64,000 nucleotides of DNA from Pseudomonas sp. Z8(2022) (GTDB taxonomy: Bacteria > Pseudomonadota > Gammaproteobacteria > Pseudomonadales > Pseudomonadaceae), in the NCBI RefSeq assembly GCF_025837155.1, contig NZ_CP107549.1, positions 2,232,001 through 2,296,000 on the forward strand, written 5' to 3'. Under the pieces are notes generated by a model, which saw nothing but the letters and a program-made list of their open reading frames with translations, did no database searches and was not told the origin of the DNA. Shown piece after piece: positions 15,540 through 23,530 of this stretch (position 1 is its first letter; each line of letters starts with the position of its first letter). The position numbers were made by a program, and so were the translations under genes.

Positions 15540-16351
15540 TCGCTCTCGCACTGTTCCTGCTTCCTTGTACTGCCGCAGCGCATGGCCTGCTCGAAGGACA
15601 CCTGCATCTGAGCGAACGCGTGCCGCTGTTTATAAGCGCCATGCTGCTGGGCGCTGCCTGGCTGCTCTACGGCATGGGCTGTCGCAAGGTACGCCCGCAC
15701 GGGCGGGAGGCGCTGTGGATGCACCTGGCAATGGCCATCACCCTGTTTGCCGTATTCGGCCCCATCGATGACTGGGCGGAAACCAGCACCAGCCTGCATA
15801 TGGTCCAGCACATGCTGTTCATGATCGTCATCGCGCCACTCTGGGCGCTGGCGCGGCCGCTACCGCAATGGCGTGCGGTGCTCGGCAGCTGGATGGCCCC
15901 GGTATCCAATGCGATTCTGCGCAGTGGCCGTTATCCGGTGGCTCTGGCGATGCTGCACGGGACGATGATCTGGGTCTGGCACACGCCCAGCCTGTACATG
16001 CTGGCACTGGACAACACCTGGTGGCATGCCATCGAACATGCCTGTTTTCTCGTCAGCGCCTGGCTGTTCTGGTGGTCCTGTCTGCGCGCCACTCCACGGC
16101 AGGTGCCACACGCGCTGATGGCCATTCTGCTGACACTGATGCACACCGGCCTGCTTGGTGCTCTGCTCACCTTCGGCAATGCGCCTTTCTACGGAGAGTC
16201 CCGCGATCTGGCGGACCAGCAACTGGCAGGCTTGCTGATGTGGGTACCCGGCAGCCTGGTTTATCTGGCCGCAGCCGGTTGGATCAGCTGGCGCTGGTTG
16301 ACGCGCATCTGGCGCCGTCAGGCGGGAGAAAACGCCAGTAGCTCCCTGTAG
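15530..16351 (+). CDS. ctaG: CtaG/Cox11-alternative caa3 assembly protein (CtaG_Bsub family)
   Basis: 273 residues, seven membrane helices, with an N-terminal hydrophobic leader cut-like at TAAAH. The His-rich motifs HMVQHMLFMIVIAPLWALARP, HGTMIWVWHTP and WHAIEHACFLVSAWLFWW are the hallmark of the caa3 assembly factor family that delivers copper to CuB. ATG 15530 lies inside the preceding gene. As the last gene of the oxidase operon its role in maturation of this enzyme is well supported. Confidence 0.85.
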   Translation: MPVIALALFLLPCTAAAHGLLEGHLHLSERVPLFISAMLLGAAWLLYGMGCRKVRPHGREALWMHLAMAITLFAVFGPIDDWAETSTSLHMVQHMLFMIVIAPLWALARPLPQWRAVLGSWMAPVSNAILRSGRYPVALAMLHGTMIWVWHTPSLYMLALDNTWWHAIEHACFLVSAWLFWWSCLRATPRQVPHALMAILLTLMHTGLLGALLTFGNAPFYGESRDLADQQLAGLLMWVPGSLVYLAAAGWISWRWLTRIWRRQAGENASSSL

Positions 16352-16624
16352 TGCGCCAAGGCAATTCGCAAATGTGTGCGCGGCAATAAAAATGGGGCAG
16401 ATAGTTGGTCGTATATTTTCCGTCACCGCCAACTCGTTGAATTGTTCTTCTGGCGCAAGACGCTGTATTCATAAAATAAAACCATCGCAACACATCCAGA
16501 CTGTCTCAATTCGGTTCGATTTCGCAGTGATATCAGTTTGGTTTTTATTTTTACTAATCGTCCTAACTGTTGGTATGCGATGGATAGACCGCTATGTTTC
16601 ATGAGGTCATTAAAGGAGATTCTC

Positions 16625-16942
16625 ATGAAACACGATTTGGAAAGTATCAGATCGGCGTTATCCAGTTATCAAGTGGATATGACGTCGAGACCGGACGGCA
16701 GCATTGTGCTGACCATCGCCCACAGAGACCGCATGCTGGTTCGTGTTCTCGATGGTTCCTGCCCCACTCAGGAGGTGATAAGGCTGATTCATTTCGATAT
16801 GACGCTGGAGGAAGATGGTGAATCGATTAATGAAGCAGTCAAACACTGTGATGTCACACAGCTACCAACCTACTCGCGCGAGCCGATTTTTCGCACGCGC
16901 TCCTCTCGCTTATGGGCCATGAGAAAGCTCACGAATGAATGA
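16625..16942 (+). CDS. Small conserved-looking protein, possibly DUF3509
   Basis: 105 residues from ATG 16625 with AAAGGAGATTCTC in front. The centre (SSYQVDMTSRPDGSIVLTIA, then RMLVRVLDGSC and VIRLIHFDM) recalls Pseudomonas DUF3509 proteins, which are short, cytosolic and uncharacterised. There is no signal peptide. It is followed after 12 bp by another small gene with its own GAGGAG. The base composition is more AT-rich than the flanks. The family call is tentative. Confidence 0.5.
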   Translation: MKHDLESIRSALSSYQVDMTSRPDGSIVLTIAHRDRMLVRVLDGSCPTQEVIRLIHFDMTLEEDGESINEAVKHCDVTQLPTYSREPIFRTRSSRLWAMRKLTNE

Positions 16943-16954
16943 GGAGATACACAC

Positions 16955-17407
16955 ATGCCCAGATGCAAGGATTCAGCAACGATTCGGAACCTGTCCGAAG
17001 ACCTGATGGGAATAATCAGAAGGCATATGCCCTGTCGACACCAACTGATGCACGAATGGCCCTACGCAGCCGGGTCGACATGCCTGGTGGTACTTCTGGT
17101 CTGGCAGCCCTTTCAGCCGGCGGCGCTGGCGGTGATGCTCACTCAACCGACGATACAGAGCGCTGAGCGCTCGCTACAGGAGATCGACTCGAACTGTTAT
17201 CAGGTACGCAGTGAGGAACTCAGCGAGCAGACTTGCGAAAACTGCGACCAGGATAAAGTGGCCGGCACGCTTTCCGAGAGGGATTTTCAGTTCAGCCGCT
17301 CCATTCTCACTTGCTCGAATATATATCGCGCCCCTCTGCGCACACACGCAGAGGACAGACCCGCCAACGTGATGATCGAAGTGATCCGCTCCAATCACAC
17401 CTTCTAG
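16955..17407 (+). CDS. Hypothetical protein with one hydrophobic segment
   Basis: 150 residues from ATG 16955 (GAGGAGATACACAC upstream). One hydrophobic stretch (about residues 42-66, STCLVVLLVWQPFQPAALAV) could be a signal anchor; the rest is polar, with a Cys cluster LSEQTCENCDQDK. I do not recognise the family. It forms a pair with the preceding gene. Confidence 0.5.
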   Translation: MPRCKDSATIRNLSEDLMGIIRRHMPCRHQLMHEWPYAAGSTCLVVLLVWQPFQPAALAVMLTQPTIQSAERSLQEIDSNCYQVRSEELSEQTCENCDQDKVAGTLSERDFQFSRSILTCSNIYRAPLRTHAEDRPANVMIEVIRSNHTF

Positions 17408-17744
17408 ATGCCCTTCGGCTGGCATTTCCGGCCATCAATACTGCCTTTCTCCACCTCGCCTTTTATTGCGCCCCGATTATTTGATCGAATCATCGGGGTG
17501 ACTGTCGATATGCACATAGCGTTAAACAGCGCAGAACTGTTCGCCAATTTATTTCTCCGCCCCCGCGATAAGCGGCAATAAGCGAAACCCCTTGCGTGGA
17601 CAGGAAGGATAAAACCCGGAAACGCTGTTGCGATCAGGCAGCATTTCTTCTTGGCAAATAGATACTTAGCCCGTTGCCCGATCAAATTGTTCCTTATTGG
17701 TACAGGAAAGATGTTCCTACAGCATTTATACAAGAAGGCGTGAA
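17408..17744. other. 337-bp AT-richer intergenic region
   Basis: No gene is supported. It begins with a small hairpin (ATGCC/GGCAT, 17408-17425) and contains a near-perfect 28-bp palindrome at 17471-17498. The Csp start follows at 17745 after AAGAAGGCGTGAA. Confidence 0.5.
17471..17498. repeat. Near-perfect 28-bp palindrome
   Basis: CCCCGATTATTTGATC followed by GAATCATCGGGG is self-complementary except at four positions (two base pairs). It could be an operator for a dimeric regulator or a strong hairpin; there is no adjoining T-tract. Confidence 0.55.
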
Positions 17745-18149
17745 ATGAAAGGCATCGACAATTATCAGCAACACGTCAACGCCTACAACCATTGCGCAAA
17801 CGCCTGCGAGCAATGTGCATCCGCCTGTCTTGATGGAGGTGATGCCGCTCATTATCACTGCATCGAGTCATGTCGAGATTGCGCAGACCTTTGTCGCCTG
17901 ACGGTCACACTAATGTTGCGCAACAGTCCCTATGTCTCAGTGGCCAGCCAGCTATGCCGGATCGCCTGTCTGTCCTGCATGGAAGAGTGCATCCGACATT
18001 CCAGTCGGCATTGCCAGGAGTGCGCGCGCATTATTGCCAGGAGTGCGCGCGCATTTGCCAGATCTGTGCGCAGGAACCCTTATTGGAGTCAGCCTGATGA
18101 GCAAGAAAACGCAGAACAGCGACGAGCGGGTACCCGTGGCGCGCTCTGA
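17745..18149 (+). CDS. Copper-storage-like (Csp/DUF326) four-helix protein with frameshifted C-terminus
   Basis: 134 residues as it stands. The N-terminal about 95 residues have the Cys ladder of the Csp family, in which Cys line a four-helix bundle and bind many Cu(I): HCANACEQCASACL, CIESCRDCADLC, CRIACLSCMEEC and RHCQECAR. There is no signal peptide, as in cytosolic Csp3. A 23-bp tandem duplication (18010-18055) shifts the frame after residue about 96. Removing one copy restores an ORF of exactly 109 residues ending ICQICAQEPLLESA with a TGA that overlaps the next ATG. The present tail is Arg-rich and loses two Cys. It may be partly functional or decaying. Confidence 0.8.
   Translation: MKGIDNYQQHVNAYNHCANACEQCASACLDGGDAAHYHCIESCRDCADLCRLTVTLMLRNSPYVSVASQLCRIACLSCMEECIRHSSRHCQECARIIARSARAFARSVRRNPYWSQPDEQENAEQRRAGTRGAL
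18010..18055 (+). repeat. Perfect 23-bp tandem duplication inside the Csp gene
   Basis: Positions 18010-18032 are repeated exactly at 18033-18055 (unit begins ATTGCCAGGAG and ends GCGCGCATT). As 23 is not a multiple of three it shifts the reading frame. The exact identity argues for a recent event. Confidence 0.95.
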
Positions 18150-18279
18150 CGAGGCGCTGCTGGATGACCCTGGCAACGAAGACCCGGGCTCGCTACTCGA
18201 TGCCCCCGTGCCGCTGCGCCCTTCGACCAGGGTGCAGCGGGGCGGAAAGCCCGGACCAGGCGAGGTCAAGCCGCGCTAG
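18097..18279 (+). CDS. Small hydrophilic hypothetical protein
   Basis: 60 residues, disordered in look, acidic in the first half (EALLDDPGNEDPGSLLD) and Arg/Lys/Gly/Pro-rich at the end. ATG 18097 overlaps the ancestral Csp stop codon (ATGA), which implies translational coupling with that gene; the duplication would break this coupling, since ribosomes now read past in another frame. AGTCAGCC gives no strong ribosome site. No family recognised. Confidence 0.5.
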   Translation: MSKKTQNSDERVPVARSDEALLDDPGNEDPGSLLDAPVPLRPSTRVQRGGKPGPGEVKPR

Positions 18280-18290
18280 TCCGGGGTGGC

Positions 18291-20429
18291 TCAGGCCGGG
18301 ATGCTCTTGGTCCGCGGTTCGCGAGCCCAGATGCGATGCTGCTTGAGCGCTGCCTCGAAACGCTTGTACAGCGGATCGAACCTGTCGCCACCGAGCATGC
18401 CGTCATCCTCTTCCAGGCCCAGCATGGTCGCCAGTTGAGCGGCATCGCCACTGAGCGCGATAGGCTTGAGGTGCTTGTAGGCTTCCAGCAAGTAATGCTT
18501 GGCCACACCATCGCCCTGCAGGGTCTTGAGCACCTGCTCGCCGCCCGGCACGAACACCGCATCGACGGTGATCGACGGCTCCGAGGCGAAGCTGCCGTCT
18601 GGCTGGATCGGCTGGCCGGCGGAGTCCTTCACCGCCGCTGGCGAAGGCGCCAGCAGTTTGGCCACGGCGCCGGCACCTTTGAGCATCTTCTTCAGACCGG
18701 CGACTTCATCGGCGTTGCAGCCGGGCGTCAGCAGAACTGCGACGCGCCGCCCGCGAATGTCGCCAGGCAGCAGATTCATCTGGCTGAGCGCCGGGGAAAT
18801 CTGCGTCTTGCCCTCCTCCTTCGACTTTGAGGTGTCATCCAGGTCGATCCCCAGGTTCTGCGCCACGCGCAACGCCAGCTGCGGGTCGATATGGACGAGG
18901 ATTTCCTTTACCTGACGCTCGCGGATGTACAGACGCTCGACCTTCGACAGCTCGAAGCTGTAGGCGTCGACGATGTGCTGCTGCTCGGCTTCGCTCATGC
19001 TGCGCCAGAACATCGTGGCCTGGGAAAAGTGGTCGGCGAAGCTGGGCGAGCGTACGCGGATCTTGGTGCCGTGGACCGGCTCGGGATAGGAACTGTAGCC
19101 GCCCCCGCTTGGCGCCGGTGGCGTTTCACGCGGCCAGTTGCCGTCGATCGAGTTCGGTTCGTAGGCGGCGCGACCGCGATTGATCTGCTGGCGATGAGGC
19201 GCATCGCGCTGGTTGTTGTGGAACGGGCACAGCGGCCGGTTGATCGGGATTTCATTGAAGTTGGGTCCGCCCAGACGCATCAACTGGGTATCGGTATACG
19301 AGAACAGCCGGCCCTGCAGCAGCGGGTCGTTGCTGAAATCGATGCCCGGCACCACGTGACCGATGTGAAATGCCGACTGTTCCGTCTCGGCGAAGAAGTT
19401 GTCAGGGTTGCGATCGAGCACCATGCGTCCGACCACGCGCACCGGCACCAGCTCCTCGGGCACCAGCTTGGTTGGATCGAGCAGGTCGAAGCCGAAGCTT
19501 TGCGCGTCTTCCTCGTTCATCACCTGCAGGCCCAGTTCCCATTCCGGGTAGAGGCCGCGCTCGATGTCTTCCCAAAGGCCGCGGCGGTGAAAGTCCGGGT
19601 CCTTGCCAGCGAGTTTCTGCGCTTCGTCCCACACCAGCGAACAGACGCCGGCCTTGGGCCGCCAGTGAAACTTCACCAGCTTGCTCTGGCCCTCGGCGTT
19701 GACCAGGCGAAAGCTGTGCACGCCAAAACCCTGCATCGAGCGATAGGCGATAGGAATGGCGCGGTCGGACATGGTCCAGAGCACCATGTGCGCCGACTCC
19801 GGGGTCAGCGAGACGAAGTCCCAGAAGGTGTCGTGGGCCGAGGCACCGGTCGGGATCTCGTTGTGCGGCTCGGGCTTCACCGCGTGGACGAAGTCCGGAA
19901 ACTTGATCGCGTCCTGGATGAAGAACACCGGCATGTTGTTGCCCACCAGATCGAAATTGCCTTCCTCGGTGTAGAACTTCACGGCAAAGCCGCGCACGTC
20001 ACGTACCGTGTCGGCCGAACCGCGCGGGCCCTGTACGGTGGAGAAACGCACGAACACCGGGGTGCGCTTGCCGGCTTCGCTGAGGAAGTTGGCGCAGGTC
20101 AGGTCGGTGGCCGGGTCGGTCACTTCGAAATAGCCATGGGCAGCCGATCCGCGCGCATGCACCACACGCTCGGGAATGCGCTCGTGGTCGAAGTGGGTGA
20201 GCTTCTCGCGCATGATGAAGTCTTCCATCAGCGTCGGCCCACGTTCACCTGCGCGCAGGCTGTTCTGGTTGTCGGCAATGCGCACACCGGTATTGGTGGT
20301 CAGGGCCTCACCGGTGGCGTCCTCGCGAAATTGCTCGAGCTGTTCGAGCTTGGCGTTGCTGTTGCTTCTGTCGAGCGTATCGCTGCCGGCCATCTGGCTG
20401 TTCCCGGCGCTTTTCGGTTGCTTGCTCAT
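18291..20429 (-). CDS. katE: Large-subunit monofunctional catalase HPII
   Basis: 712 residues, the large clade-2 type. The essential His is in [13 protein letters not shown] (residue 91), the Asn region in [11 protein letters not shown], and the proximal haem Tyr in [14 protein letters not shown]. After about residue 560 a C-terminal DJ-1/glutamine-amidotransferase-like domain begins ([17 protein letters not shown]), as in E. coli KatE. It disproportionates hydrogen peroxide in the cytosol, typically in stationary phase. An ECF-like promoter lies at 20539-20567, about 110 bp upstream. In PAO1 the same gene sits in the corresponding cluster. Confidence 0.95.
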   Translation of the reverse strand: MSKQPKSAGNSQMAGSDTLDRSNSNAKLEQLEQFREDATGEALTTNTGVRIADNQNSLRAGERGPTLMEDFIMREKLTHFDHERIPERVVHARGSAAHGYFEVTDPATDLTCANFLSEAGKRTPVFVRFSTVQGPRGSADTVRDVRGFAVKFYTEEGNFDLVGNNMPVFFIQDAIKFPDFVHAVKPEPHNEIPTGASAHDTFWDFVSLTPESAHMVLWTMSDRAIPIAYRSMQGFGVHSFRLVNAEGQSKLVKFHWRPKAGVCSLVWDEAQKLAGKDPDFHRRGLWEDIERGLYPEWELGLQVMNEEDAQSFGFDLLDPTKLVPEELVPVRVVGRMVLDRNPDNFFAETEQSAFHIGHVVPGIDFSNDPLLQGRLFSYTDTQLMRLGGPNFNEIPINRPLCPFHNNQRDAPHRQQINRGRAAYEPNSIDGNWPRETPPAPSGGGYSSYPEPVHGTKIRVRSPSFADHFSQATMFWRSMSEAEQQHIVDAYSFELSKVERLYIRERQVKEILVHIDPQLALRVAQNLGIDLDDTSKSKEEGKTQISPALSQMNLLPGDIRGRRVAVLLTPGCNADEVAGLKKMLKGAGAVAKLLAPSPAAVKDSAGQPIQPDGSFASEPSITVDAVFVPGGEQVLKTLQGDGVAKHYLLEAYKHLKPIALSGDAAQLATMLGLEEDDGMLGGDRFDPLYKRFEAALKQHRIWAREPRTKSIPA

Positions 20430-20538
20430 GGACTACTCCCTGCTGTTGGGGGGCACGCATGGGGCCGCGCGCTGATTGTTCGTGGCCATGTCAGGCATGG
20501 CGAGCCCGCAGGCCACGGTCGAGACGCTACGGGTAGTT

Positions 20539-20567
20539 TTTGGAGGTGGTCAGTCGCGGTTCCGTTC
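20539..20567 (-). promoter_or_regulatory. ECF/AlgU-like promoter for katE
   Basis: Minus strand GTCGAACGG, 17 bp after the hexamer, then TCCAAA (20539-20544), the same -10 as at the KGG gene near 59952. Confidence 0.55.
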
Positions 20568-20648
20568 GACCTGAATTTTTCCTTTGCACCCGGCCGGTTG
20601 CGCCGTTTCGCTTGTCGTATCGCGGTTTCGCTGGCGCAAATTTGTCCT

Positions 20649-20677
20649 GAACTTCACCAGTGCCTTGCCCTTCTACC
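20649..20677 (+). promoter_or_regulatory. ECF/AlgU-like promoter for the DUF4142 gene
   Basis: CCTGAACTT, 17 bp after the hexamer, then TCTACC (20672-20677); start codon at 20709. This -35 is a full GAACTT AlgU box. Confidence 0.6.
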
Positions 20678-20708
20678 CCTGTGAACTCACATCCCAGGAG
20701 GATCGAAC

Positions 20709-21233
20709 ATGCACCCATTGAAACCACTGGCCTTGTTGGCCGCAGCCGCCTTTGCACTTTGCGCGGTCACCAGCCTGCAGGCCGCGAGCAAGACGGAATC
20801 CATCAGCAGCGAGGAGTTCGTCGAAGAAGCCTCGGCCAAAGGCATCGCCGAGATCGAGACGGCCAAGCTGGCTCTGGAGAAATCCCAGAACGATACGGTC
20901 AAGAGCTTCGCGCAGATGATGATCGACGATCATCGCCAGGCGAATCAGAAGCTGGCCGACCTGGCCAAGAGCAAGGATCTGGAGGTGTCCGATGACGCCG
21001 AGCTGCTCAATCAGGCCAAGGCCATGGTCCTGAAGCTGCGTGGCGAGGCGAGCTTCGACAAGGCGTACATGAACAATCAGGTGGTCGCCCACCGTGAAAC
21101 CATCGAGTTGTTCCGTCGCGCGGTGAATGTCGATGACGAACAGCTGGCAGCCTTCGCACGCGAGACGCTGCCCAAGCTGGAACACCATCTGCAGCGCGCC
21201 GAGCAGCTCAATGGTCAGTTGCCGGAAGAGTAA
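20709..21233 (+). CDS. DUF4142 periplasmic protein
   Basis: 174 residues with a Sec signal peptide (KPLALLAAAAFALCAVTSLQA, cleavage near residue 26) and a helical ferritin-like DUF4142 domain: EFVEEASAKGIAEIETAKLAL, then FAQMMIDDHRQANQKLADLA, and EHHLQRAEQL at the end. ATG 20709 with CCAGGAGGATCGAAC. Other DUF4142 members are stress-induced periplasmic proteins of unknown chemistry. It faces katE divergently, and each has its own ECF-like promoter. Confidence 0.8.
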   Translation: MHPLKPLALLAAAAFALCAVTSLQAASKTESISSEEFVEEASAKGIAEIETAKLALEKSQNDTVKSFAQMMIDDHRQANQKLADLAKSKDLEVSDDAELLNQAKAMVLKLRGEASFDKAYMNNQVVAHRETIELFRRAVNVDDEQLAAFARETLPKLEHHLQRAEQLNGQLPEE

Positions 21234-21241
21234 GCACTCGC

Positions 21242-21269
21242 CTGCCGGATCGCTGCGGCGGTCCGGCAG
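21242..21269. terminator. Hairpin between convergent DUF4142 and CinA-like genes
   Basis: CTGCCGGA (21242-21249) pairs with TCCGGCAG (21262-21269) around a 12-base loop. There is no T-tract; it probably serves both convergent genes. Confidence 0.55.
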
Positions 21270-21277
21270 AGTCCCAA

Positions 21278-21760
21278 TCAGGCCTGGCGCAGGCGCTCGT
21301 AGTAATAAGCCAGCTGCTTCAGGGCATAGCGCGCCGCCTGTTCACGCACCTCGTTGCGGGAACCGCTGAACTGCACCGTCTCGCTGACCACGCCCTGATG
21401 CTGGTCGAGACGCATCGCACAGGCGATGCACTGCACGCCGTCCATGTCCCCTTCCGCTTCCGCCAACCCGGTATTGGCCAGCACGATATCGGCATCACTG
21501 CGCTGCAGCGCGCCGAGTGCCATTTCCCGCGCCACTTCCTCGCTGGTCAGGCCAAAGCGCTCGATGGTGTTCGGGTTGACGCCCAGGCAGCGCTGCTTGG
21601 CCTTGGGTGAATAGGTGACGAATGCGCAGTCGAGCACCTGCCCGCTACCCGGCACATCCGCCACCAGTGAGCTGATCAGACCGGCCGTACAGGACTCGGC
21701 AGTGGCCAGGCGCAGCTTGTACTTGCTGAGGAAATCAACCACCTGCTCGACGTTTTGCAT
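21278..21760 (-). CDS. CinA C-terminal-type NMN amidohydrolase (PncC)
   Basis: 160 residues, the size of a stand-alone CinA C-terminal domain. Motifs ATAESCTAGLISSLVADVPGSG, VTYSPKAKQRCLGV, SEEVAREMALGAL and ANTGLAEAEGDMDG match the nicotinamide mononucleotide deamidase family, which recycles NMN to NaMN. The N-terminal CinA domain is absent, as usual in proteobacteria. A separate housekeeping copy next to recA is common in Pseudomonas, so this may be an accessory paralogue. It is read divergently from glgA, with an ECF-like promoter at 21794-21822. Confidence 0.85.
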   Translation of the reverse strand: MQNVEQVVDFLSKYKLRLATAESCTAGLISSLVADVPGSGQVLDCAFVTYSPKAKQRCLGVNPNTIERFGLTSEEVAREMALGALQRSDADIVLANTGLAEAEGDMDGVQCIACAMRLDQHQGVVSETVQFSGSRNEVREQAARYALKQLAYYYERLRQA

Positions 21761-21793
21761 TTTCCGTTCTCCCAGAGGCTAGCCGTGAAGCTC

Positions 21794-21822
21794 TGTGGAA
21801 GCGTCAGGCGCATGCAAAGTTC
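21794..21822 (-). promoter_or_regulatory. ECF/AlgU-like promoter for the CinA-like gene
   Basis: Minus strand GTTGAACTT, 17 bp after the hexamer, then TCCACA (21794-21799), 34 bp before the start codon. Confidence 0.55.
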
Positions 21823-21858
21823 AACCTTTCACGCTCCGTCGGCCGCTGAAAAAAGGTC

Positions 21859-21887
21859 GAACCTTTGTCGCGATCACCCCGTCAGGA
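21859..21887 (+). promoter_or_regulatory. ECF/AlgU-like promoter for the glgA-treZ-malQ-treY-glgX operon
   Basis: GTCGAACCT, 17 bp after the hexamer, then TCAGGA (21882-21887). It is about 107 bp before glgA and back to back with the CinA-like promoter. Confidence 0.6.
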
Positions 21888-21994
21888 GAAGGGTAAGGGG
21901 GGAGATTGCGGATCATGTTCGTCCCATCGTCCTCCTTCGCAGGCCCTCGCTCAGCAGGCGAGTCGTCCCAAGGCCCAACTCAATGGAGAGAGAC

Positions 21995-23530
21995 ATGGCA
22001 AGTGCTGCAGCCTCTGCACATATTCAGTCCACCCCGACCCTTTACGCCGCAGCCAAGCTACCCCTGCAGATGCACAGCGAGCATCCCGACCGAAAGCGCG
22101 TGCTGTTCGTCACGTCGGAGTTCGCCGATCTGATCAAGTGTGGCGGGCTGGGTGACGTTTCCGCCGCCCTGCCTCGCGCGCTTTCTCCGCAACACGACAT
22201 ACGCCTGCTGATCCCCGGGTACCGGCAGGTCGTGGAAAGCGGACGGCCGATCCGCATCGTCGGGCAGGTGCCTGGCGTGGCCGCCCTGCCGCCCTGCCAG
22301 ATCGGGCGGATGGATCTCGCCGATGGTCTGATCGTCTACGTCCTGCTCAACCATGCGCTGTACGAGCGCGACGGCACGCCTTACGTCGATGCGCATGGCC
22401 GCGACTGGGCCGACAGCCACATTCGCTTCGCCCGCCTTGGCCTGGCCGCAGCGGAAATCGCCACGGGCGACGCCGGTATCCAGTGGCGTCCGGAGCTGGT
22501 ACACGCCAATGACTGGCCCGCAGCGATGGCGCCCGCCTACATGGCCTGGCGCCAGGCCGGCACGCCCGCCCTGCTGACCATTCACAACCTGGCCTATCAG
22601 GGCCTCTGCGACATGCGCTGCGCCAGCGAGCTGGCGATACCGGAGTCGGCGTGCGGCGTGGATGGCCTGGAATTCTATGGCCAGCTGTCCTTTCTCAAGG
22701 CCGGCATCGCCTACGCCCAGCATGTGACTACCGTAAGCCGCCGCTATGCCTGGGAAATCACCACATCGGAGCATGGCTGCGGCCTGGACGGCCTGCTGCG
22801 GGCCAAGGTGCTGGGCAATCAGCTCAGCGGCATCGCCAACGGCATCGATGAGAGCTGGCAGCCGGAGAGCGATGTGCACCTGGTGCAGGGCTTCAGCGCC
22901 GGCGACTGGGCCGGCAAGCAGGCCAACACCGAGTACGTGCAGCGCTGGCTGAATCTCGACGCTGACGGCCCGCTGTTCGCGGTGGTATCGCGTCTGGTGC
23001 AGCAGAAAGGCATAGACCTGACCCTGGAAGTCGCCGAGCACATCGTCGCCCGCGGTGGTCGCATCGGTGTGATCGGCCAGGGCGAGCCGGCCCTGGAAGC
23101 TGCCATGGCCGATCTTGGCCGGCGCCATCCCGGCCGCGTCGGCGTGCACATCGGCTTCAACGAGAGCGATGCGCGGCGCCTGTACGCTGGCAGCGACTTC
23201 CTGCTCATGCCTTCGCGTTTCGAGCCCTGCGGCCTCAGCCAGATGTACGCCCAGCGCTATGCCTCGCTGCCCATCGCGCGCTGCACCGGCGGCCTGGCCG
23301 ATACCATCGAGGATGGCGTCAGCGGTTTTCTCTTCGATGCGCCGCATGTCGATGCCTACCGCGAGGCCATCGACCGCGCATTGAAGGTCTTCGAGCATCC
23401 CGAGCTGCTCGAAGCCATGCGCTGCCATGCCATGCGCTCCCCGCTCTACTGGCGCCAGTCGGTTCAGCCTTATGACCGCCTGTTCAAACGCCTGCTGAGC
23501 CAGGTCAGCGCCCGTCGGGCTCTGCGTTGA
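21995..23530 (+). CDS. glgA: Glycogen synthase, GT5 family
   Basis: 511 residues. The GT-B glucosyl donor site KxGGL is KCGGLGDV (residues 48-55); the C-terminal donor motif is SRFEPCGLSQMYAQRYASLP. It extends alpha-1,4-glucan from a nucleotide-glucose donor. ATG 21995 is used because GGAGAGAGAC precedes it; an ATG at 21983 is in frame but lies in that ribosome site. The N-terminus is about 30 residues longer than E. coli GlgA. Its stop overlaps treZ. No glgC (ADP-glucose pyrophosphorylase) is present, so the donor may come from elsewhere or be UDP-glucose. Confidence 0.9.
   Translation: MASAAASAHIQSTPTLYAAAKLPLQMHSEHPDRKRVLFVTSEFADLIKCGGLGDVSAALPRALSPQHDIRLLIPGYRQVVESGRPIRIVGQVPGVAALPPCQIGRMDLADGLIVYVLLNHALYERDGTPYVDAHGRDWADSHIRFARLGLAAAEIATGDAGIQWRPELVHANDWPAAMAPAYMAWRQAGTPALLTIHNLAYQGLCDMRCASELAIPESACGVDGLEFYGQLSFLKAGIAYAQHVTTVSRRYAWEITTSEHGCGLDGLLRAKVLGNQLSGIANGIDESWQPESDVHLVQGFSAGDWAGKQANTEYVQRWLNLDADGPLFAVVSRLVQQKGIDLTLEVAEHIVARGGRIGVIGQGEPALEAAMADLGRRHPGRVGVHIGFNESDARRLYAGSDFLLMPSRFEPCGLSQMYAQRYASLPIARCTGGLADTIEDGVSGFLFDAPHVDAYREAIDRALKVFEHPELLEAMRCHAMRSPLYWRQSVQPYDRLFKRLLSQVSARRALR

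Noticed and set aside
16374..16604. 76-residue frame with a hydrophobic end before the gene at 16625
   Set aside because: The C-terminal part looks like a membrane helix, but there is no ribosome site at any start and the N-terminal part is poor; kept only as a remark.
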